NCBI GenBank assembly: GCA_021029095.1
Contig: JAJOHG010000007.1
Span: 248,001-312,000, forward strand
DNA from: Phellopilus nigrolimitatus
Lineage: Eukaryota; Basidiomycota; Agaricomycetes; Hymenochaetales; Hymenochaetaceae
Direction of reading: 5' to 3'
DNA length: 64,000 bases
The translations under genes were made by a program, and so were the position numbers. The notes below the pieces were generated by a model that had not been told where the DNA came from, searched no databases, and was given only the letters and a program-made list of their open reading frames with translations. Positions 57,286-64,000 of this stretch are shown here, one piece after another (position 1 is the first letter of the stretch; every line of letters begins with the position of its first letter).

Positions 57286-58680
57286 TCGAATTAGGGATTT
57301 TGTTTCTTTTTCTGTATCGTATGTAACATGTACAATGTAGCATACATTGGCTCTGCCCACGGTGCACGTGGGAAGGCGTAGGAGTATTAATGATATTTTG
57401 TGCAAATGACAAAGAAAAGGAAAAAAAAAGCGAAGCGCGAAAGACATGGACGCCGACTCATCGTCCGACGGGAAAGGACTTCGGAGAGATCTGCCAGATG
57501 CGGTTGGGGTCTCGGCTCGCTTCTTCTAGTCTTTCATTTCTTTCATATTCGAAACTCGAAGTATCTCCGGGTAAAGGTGTTTTATTCCTTGAAACTCGTG
57601 TGATCGCCCGCTAGGCAAGGTTTTTCCTCGACTTTCTTTTTCCTTCTGTTTTTTCAGTTGACAGCAACATTTTTACCGTAAATAGGATGCAATGATCGCC
57701 GTGGATCACTGTTTGGCTTTATGTCGAGTTCCCTGGATTCGGAATCTAAATATTTTATCTCAAACCCGAGCTTGCAAGACAAAAAGGGAGGAAACGAAGA
57801 AGAAACTGCGGTAGGAAAAGAATCCACACTTGCTTCGAGCAGGTTTGTTTTGCGTTGATTATACTATTATAGGATGGGAATGCGGTACTTCGATGTGCGC
57901 ATGCCAAAAGCAGAAGGAGGACCCCGTAAGCATTGTTTGGTCGACGCGCATCGTTTTCACTTTCTTCTTGACGGCGTCGTTGCTGCACTCTAGACAGTTC
58001 TAACATGCTATGCTCGATAGGATCAGACATCCGTCTGTTCCGTTCGTTTCGTTATCGTGTATTCTTGCCTCTGTCTTGTCTTGTCCGAGTCTGCGATTAG
58101 GAAGAAACGTGTTGCCCGTGATGGATTTCAGATAGTGGCCTCATCTTCAAGCTAAGGTTTCTCTAACGCGCTCATACTCTAGCGCTGTGAAATTGGCCTC
58201 CACCGACCCTGGCCTCGGCTTTGATTGATCTCGTCTTGCTCGTCTTGCTGTGGGTCCGAAACTCTTTCTCGATATCCCGTCGGCGCAAGATATCCGGGCT
58301 TCCGTTTCACGGTGACTCCCGAGCTGAAATTGGTGGCTAAAACGTGCAGTCAGGACAAAGAATTCAGTCGTGTACGTTACCCTCATATGAAGAAAACAAA
58401 ATGAGGAAACGTCGAAGAGCGCCACTGATCAAGTGCCCGCTGCGCAGGCTCGCTCCCATGTGCCCGATATAGCTGCCGCCGAATGTGCCGGTGTCTTATT
58501 CGGAGGATGCAAGAGACCGTACCTGTGCTGGGCTCTATGCGGCTGTGTGCACCCAAGTCAGTAACATCATGTCCAAGTCGAAGTAAGAACTAGAATCGCA
58601 TCCATCCTTGACGATGCATCACGGTTCCCTTCTTGCTCTCCTACCACCATCATCTCCGGCAGTCCTGTGCGATAGAGCCC
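57286..58680. other. Intergenic, no gene recognised
   Basis: About 1.4 kb between the secreted protein gene and transcription factor 2. It contains purine-rich runs near 57410-57430 and T-rich stretches near 57620-57680. Open frames here show no known motif. Confidence 0.5.
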
Positions 58681-61600
58681 ATGTCCGCCCGGCGGCCTGC
58701 TGATAATCATCACCCCGACTCCGCTGGCGGCGTGCAGCGCCGGCGCAGAGGCGCGGCGCGCCTCTCGTGCGCGGAATGCAGGAGGTTGAAGCTGCGATGC
58801 GATAGGTAGGCGCGCCGCTTCGGCGTTGTTCACCTTGAGTTGCGGGACTAATGGATACCCTTCGCTGCGCAGAAAAGTTCCCTGCGAGTCGTGCATAAAG
58901 AGAGGCTGCTCAGCTATCTGCCCGGATGGTACGTTAATTCTCGCTTTCACGACGAATATACCGCTAAACGAGTATCCTCATAGGTTCTCTTACCACAGGC
59001 AAGGGAAATAGGTGTGTTGTAATTCTGTCTGTTTCGGAATTACAGTACGCTTAACCACTGAGCAGATTTGTACTGGCATCAACGCAGGAGCTGCACGAGA
59101 AGATTTCGGAGCTCTGCAATCGCATCCGCGAATTGGAGGACGCTCTGCGTGAATCTCACTCGCACATGTCGAATCAGAGTCATCCTCTGTTAAGTGAAGA
59201 GTTGCTGCGCTTGAAAGCGCCTCTTCAGCGCGAGACGAATGAACCTACATCGAATGGCGTCAAGGAGGAGCTCAGCGCCGACGTGGTGGACTCCTTCGGA
59301 TCCCTCTCTATCACCCACAGTGGCAAGACAAAGTTCTATGGGCACACAGCTAACTCGTGGGTACGTACCAGTGCATATGAAAGTGCAATAACCACCTAAT
59401 CAAGCCGCACATCTTTTCTTCTATTCCTAAGTATTTTTTGCAAGTGAGTTTTCTCCTTGGCGCGTGTCGGCGCATCATTTGATCATGGTCGACATGCATG
59501 CTGATGCGCATCGTATTATCAGAACGAGGACCCGGAAGAGGAGTCCGAAGATAGGACGTTCGACCTCGAGCAGGTCCTTCCTCAAGACATCCTCGCATTA
59601 GGTTCAGCATTTCCGACCTCGCCGACGAACTCCCCTATCACCAATACAAATGATCGTTTTAACAATCTCGTGGGATATCTGCCAGATGTGTCGAAGGCCA
59701 CGGAGCTGCGCGATATCTATTATCAAAGGGCCGCGTGGATGTCAGTCCTCACTTTGCCAGTCCGCGCTGGTCGGCTGGTGTACTAACCTCCGAGTATCGT
59801 CGTGTACAGGTACAATCCGATCTCGCGGCAGCAGTTTGAAGAGGAAGTATTCCCGCACTTCTTCAACAATGACTTCGCGCCGCCGTCTCCGCCGAGCGAC
59901 TCCGCGTCGTCTCACAGACTCGCGCTTATGTTCATCGTACTTGCCATCGGGACGCTCATGGACCCCAACCAGGCCCCGTACAACCTCGAAGCGGAGAAGT
60001 ACCACCAGCTGGCACGCGCGGCGTTGTTCAAGAGCTCCATCTTTGATGACCCAACTCTACATGCTGTCCAAGCCCTTGTGAGTACCCTCGTGACCTCCTT
60101 CTCTGATGCGTTCCCACACAATCGGTGCTTTGGCGCTTGATGTTCTTCGAACGCTGCTCCATTCAAGTCTCTTTCGAGCTCGCTTCCCGGAGACTACTTT
60201 ATCCCTATGAAGTCGCGATCGGGAGTGAAATCGATGTGCTAATTTTAGATTGTATTGTTGGACAGTTCTTGATGTCGTATTATCTTTTCCTGGCTGACCG
60301 GCACGGGACGGGTAGTGGGTCCCGATGGATCATCATGGGCTTCGCCGTGAAGCTTGCTCAGAGTGTAAGTGCCGAAACTTGCGCAAGTGATACATCCTTA
60401 CTGAGTTTTCGTAGATTGGTCTGCGTATGTACTCTGTCCCACGCTCTCTGTCCTTGATGTGATTTCTTCCTTATCTAATTTCTTGTCCACTAGATCGTGA
60501 CAGTACAAGATGGAAAATGGAAGCCCCGGAGACACAATCACGGCGTGAGACGTTTTGGGAGCTATATACTTATGATTCTTGGCAGGTATGTTGTCTTTTA
60601 CGTTTGCAAAGCAGACAAAATAATATTAATGAACTTCTGCAAAGTGTTTGACATTCGGACGTCCTCCTTCGTTTTCTCTTCCCCATGTTGATTGCAAATT
60701 CCCACATCCCAGCGAAGACCCCACTGGCGAACGAAGCTGTAAGTTTGGCTGCGGAAGAAATGAAGAAAAGAAAAAGAAAAGCTGAAGGCTATTTGTAGTC
60801 GATACCTGGAAGCATCGCTTCTCTGCGGAGTGCATGAGCATCGTGCATGACCAAGCGTTCGGAGCAAAGACGCCTAGCTACCAGACCATACTCCAGTTAG
60901 ATCGGAAGCTGCGAGCCTTCCCCGTCCCCTCCGTTCTGCAGGTCGCGGGCTTTGGAAGTACCGATCCCGGCTACAACTCCGGATACCCTGATACATTGGG
61001 TCTTATTATGCAAAGGCACATCGTGCTTGCCATTCGAGAAATGAGTGAGCATCTGAGTTATCGTCGGTAAAATAGGTACAGACTGACATTGATGCAATTA
61101 ATTTCAGACCTTCTGTACATGCATAGAGGCTTCTTCGCCCGTGCCATCGGTGACAGTCCTAAGGATCCGCTTGGCTCGCCCTATGGCACGTCGGTCATCG
61201 CGGCTTACCGCAGCGCGGGCTCGCTCGTCGCGCTCGTTCGTGATCTTGATTCCCAGCTTCCCGAGCCTACTGAGAGACTTTGGTTCCTGTGGACACATCT
61301 GTTCTCGTGCTCAGTAAGTGTATTCTGAATTTGATATTTATGTTTCTCTCTTATAAACATCCGCGACAGGTTGTGCTAGGGTCGATCGTGACTCGCTGTC
61401 CATCCATGAGCCTCGCGCCTTCTGCTCTGGTCCAGCTTGATTCGGCATGCGAACTCTTTGGCAAGGTTGCTGACAAGTTCCGAGCGAGAAAAGTTTTCGT
61501 GAGTCGCGTCGAATCGTATTCTGTTCAAATAATGCCTGATATTCCACGTGCAGAATATCATGCAAAACTTACACCAAAAAGCGCACATTTCTCTGCAAGA

Positions 61601-62468
61601 ATTCCGAGAGGGCAAACAGTCGCCTGTGTCGTCCAACATGTCGTTCAGGCCATTCCTCGAGGGATCGCCTGAGGTAGAGGAGGATGACGAGCTTTCGAAG
61701 CTCGGTGGAAAGACACGTTTGATCTCACAAAAAGATCCAACGAAGTCACCCTCGCCCAGCCTCGTGACACGCTCGCCGAATACACAAAATCCAATCGTGC
61801 CGCTCCCCCTACCAAACGCGTCGGACGGTGTCCATCCGTCTGTGGTCGAATACCTATCGTCATTCAACTTCCCGACTAGCGCGTCGAGGATGCAGCCAAG
61901 TGCACCAACACAGCCGCCGCCGCCGCCGCCGTCGATGTACCCGGTGCAAAGCCCGTCGGTGTTCACTGCAGGGAGAAACGCAGGCACGTATGAAGGCGTG
62001 GATGGTGCAGGCGCTATGCACTTTCACCCGAACTCCGAGTTGCACGCACGCGAGGCGATCCAGTCACCTACGTCTGCGTCCTCGACGTCCGGCGGCGCGC
62101 ACACTCTTGTCTTGCCCAGTCAGCACCATGCTTCCCCTGTGCTTGCCCACGGTCACGGCGGTGCGGCTACTGGGAGCCACCAGCAGTACTTTCCGCAGTA
62201 CTTCCCAGTGTTTGACTATGGGACTGCGGGAAGTGAGGCATACTCGCCGATGCAGCTTGCGGGCCCGTCCGCAGGCTATGAGCAGGATCACGCCATGGGA
62301 TATGACGGTGTCGTGACTCCGAACGGCGTTAACAGCGGGATAAATGGTATCAATGGAAGGGCGTATGCAGGCGCGAACGGCCATCAGGGTAGGCGAGATA
62401 TTACCCCGGAGGCGAGCATGCATACGGCCTGGATGGATTTCGTCACACAGATGAGCATGAATGGGTAG
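58681..62468 (+). CDS. Zn2Cys6 transcription factor 2
   Basis: Paralogue of 50001-53726. The start MSARRPADNHHPDSAGG leads to a basic QRRRRGAARLSCAECRR, then LKLRCDR; the intron at 58793-58870 joins RKVPC, ESC and IKRGCSAICPDG, completing the zinc cluster. After two more introns comes a coiled coil (QELHEKISELCNRIRELEDA) and SHPLLSEELLRLKAPL. The Fungal_trans domain has YYQRAAWMYNPISRQQFEEE, RLALMFIVLAIGTLMDPNQ, WIIMGFAVKLAQS, RRETFWELYTYDSWQ, TFGRPPSFSLPHVDCKFP, SIVHDQAFGAKTPSYQT, LLYMHRGFFARAIGD and WFLWTHLFSCS. The C-terminal region is Pro-rich (QPPPPPPS) then His/Gln/Tyr/Gly-rich, ending MDFVTQMSMNG. One intron (60077-60266) is unusually long for this locus. No frame break was seen. Target genes are unknown. 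Confidence 0.92.
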
Positions 62469-62915
62469 TATGGCCTCTGTTCCGTAAGTATATGTCATGA
62501 TGCTATTGTAATAATATTTGCTCGATCTTGTCGGTTATGATCCTTGCCTCGCGTCCAATAATAAGAAATCCATACTGGCTTTTCCTTCCTCACCCTGTTT
62601 TGCTGTACATATACGCCGACCAACTAGTTGCCTGTAGTTTTGTCTCTGAGAATACATAGAATGTATTCTTTCATATTTGTTATACATGACCTTACATCTT
62701 CATCTGCCAATTTAGCCTTTCACAGATCTACAGACATGGCACTGCATAACGGTGATTTAGATTTCGCAATGTGCTCGATCTCGGTTATCCAGGACACCTG
62801 GAGTCGGTGTCTCAAGGCGGAGGTTACGGGCATCTGGCGGACAGGGCCGCTGGAACTTTGCGAAGACCATCGAGATAGGCGCTGACGGTTAACCCTAGAT
62901 ATCTTCCTCTCGCTA
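62469..62915. other. Intergenic between convergent genes
   Basis: 3' flanks of transcription factor 2 and the RPC25 gene. No gene seen. Confidence 0.55.
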
Positions 62916-63919
62916 TCAGCCCTCCTCCATTTCGTCTTCGTCTTCGGCCTGGGCCTTCCACCACGGCAGAGGTCCGAGCCCTTGTTCTGCGATAGAGCAC
63001 TGTTGTAATGATTATATAGTGATTCATTGGTCACCGGTCAGATCAGCGAAACGTGTGTCGACTCACAGTGATACTATACGGAGGCCGCCTACGCTCTGCC
63101 TTCGCAGCCATGACGCCCTCGGCGGCCTTGGGCGGGCCGGGCTCGTCGTCGTAGAACTCGTCCGTCTCGACGCGCACCCGCACGACCTCGCCCGCGTCGA
63201 TGTACATGCGCTCGGCGGTGGGAGAGTCGAGCAGCTCGTGTTGTGTCGGGACGTGTTCCGGGTCAGATGCGGGCGGCTCGTACGTCGGGAGCCAGAAGTG
63301 TGCGCGCTCGTTTGGGTCGCTGGCAATTCATGTGATGAAATGAATGAACTGTCATGGCAGTGAAAGACCGATGCATAGTTCTCACAAGGCAGATGGTGTG
63401 GGGAGGTAGTTTAGGGGTATGTACATGCTGTCGAAAAACCCGACAGATACTTAGAGATCCTGTGAATCTCGGCTTCAAGATCTGAGCAAAGAGCAACACA
63501 CCTCGAATACCCTCTTCGTCGGACGACTTGACTTTCGCTAAAATGACTTCGCCCGAGAACGGCCGGAACACCACAAGACGAAAAACAACTAAACGGAGAT
63601 TCATCAACAGCGAGCAGTGCGAGAAAAGTTCCAAAAACTCGCGAACACACCTTTATGCCAAAAACACCCGTCTCCATATCTCACTTTCCCCTCTCCGGCC
63701 TGTGCGATATCGAACACGCAGATGCACAGACCGACATCGTGCAGGACCCTGTTCGCGTATTTCTTGTTGAGCTCGATGGTGATGGCCTGTTCGGAAGGCA
63801 GTCCGAACGACGCTGGCTGGATAGCTACAGTATCCTGGTGCAGAAATTAAGTCAATCGAGGATGCCAGAGCTTCGCTAACTCGATGAGTGCTGACTTTGA
63901 TGGTTGAAAGCACGAACAT
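62916..63919 (-). CDS. RPC25: RNA polymerase III subunit Rpc25 (RPC8)
   Basis: Rpb7-like stalk subunit of RNA polymerase III, needed for tRNA and 5S initiation, nuclear. Five or six exons, about 210 residues. Exon 1 is MFVLSTIK; the intron at 63895-63836 joins DTVAIQPASFGLPSEQAI, then ELNKKYANRVLHDVGLCICV and GEGKVRYGDGCFWHK (SHS2/Rpb7 N-terminal fold). The next exon has FRLVVFRPFSGEVILAKVKS (S1-like C-terminal domain start) and SDEEGIR, followed by a short exon with FDSMYIPLNYLPTPSAL. The following exon reads DPNERAHFWLPTYEPPASDP, DAGEVVRVRVETDEFYDDEP and AAEGVMAAKAERRRPPYSI, and the last ends in an acidic EDEDEMEEG. These phrases match Rpc25/RPC8, not Rpb7 or Rpa43. The stop is at 62916-62918. 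Confidence 0.92.
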
Positions 63920-64000
63920 GTGGTCAGGCGTATGCAGGTAAGAAGCTCATGAAAGATGCCGCATTTTAAGAGCATGAAGGCCATTCACCCAGCCTCAAAT

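Noticed and set aside
61376..61987. 203-codon minus-strand frame
   Set aside because: Antisense to the last exon of transcription factor 2, which is confirmed by its paralogue.
50001..62468. A secondary-metabolite gene cluster around the two transcription factors
   Set aside because: No PKS, NRPS, terpene synthase, P450 or other backbone or tailoring genes lie in this interval.

Overview
The window looks like nuclear DNA of a filamentous basidiomycete (Agaricomycetes-type). Genes are dense and broken by many short introns (mostly about 50-65 bp, GTRNGT donors, YAG acceptors). Typical fungal families are present: Zn2Cys6 transcription factors, a DUF7702 membrane protein, a CmcJ/NvfI-type oxidoreductase and a Crinkler-like NTPase. 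Several exons are very GC-rich at third positions. I found no convincing rRNA, tRNA, CRISPR or viral gene. All exon limits were placed by eye from reading frame, splice consensus and family conservation, so gene spans are more reliable than single junctions.

Layout. 0-6 kb: mitochondrial monothiol glutaredoxin (GRX5) divergent from a short-chain dehydrogenase, then a dienelactone hydrolase and a leucine-rich-repeat protein. 6-18 kb: a segmental duplication. Each unit carries a DHA1-type MFS transporter and a divergent alpha/beta hydrolase. Unit A is complete; in unit B the transporter looks intact but the hydrolase is an internally deleted pseudogene. A 489-bp hAT-like MITE with a perfect 8-bp target duplication sits just beyond unit A. 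18-30 kb: a novel one-pass membrane protein, a GRAM-TBC-EF-hand Rab GAP, a squalene-epoxidase-like flavoprotein, and a WDR5/Swd3 COMPASS subunit divergent from an EngB-type mitochondrial GTPase. 31-38.6 kb: CmcJ-like oxidoreductase, a stranded protein-kinase fragment, an EI24-domain membrane protein, the bifunctional purine enzyme ATIC and an HD-domain 5'-deoxynucleotidase.

39.6-42.7 kb: a tandem pair of small genes of an unrecognised family whose promoters look better conserved than their coding regions. 43-50 kb: DUF7702 membrane protein, DHH phosphoesterase, Zim17 and a Crinkler-like P-loop protein that appears to carry a one-base frameshift. 50-62.5 kb: two paralogous Zn2Cys6 transcription factors, divergently arranged, with a secreted, histidine-rich, multi-KR (Kex2-type) protein between them. 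62.9-63.9 kb: RNA polymerase III subunit Rpc25.

Most genes are unlinked housekeeping functions (Fe-S assembly, purine synthesis, chromatin, Pol III, mitochondrial import). The best candidates for something undescribed are the KR-rich secreted protein with its flanking transcription factors (50-62 kb), the small tandem family (39.6-42.7 kb) and the Crinkler-like locus.
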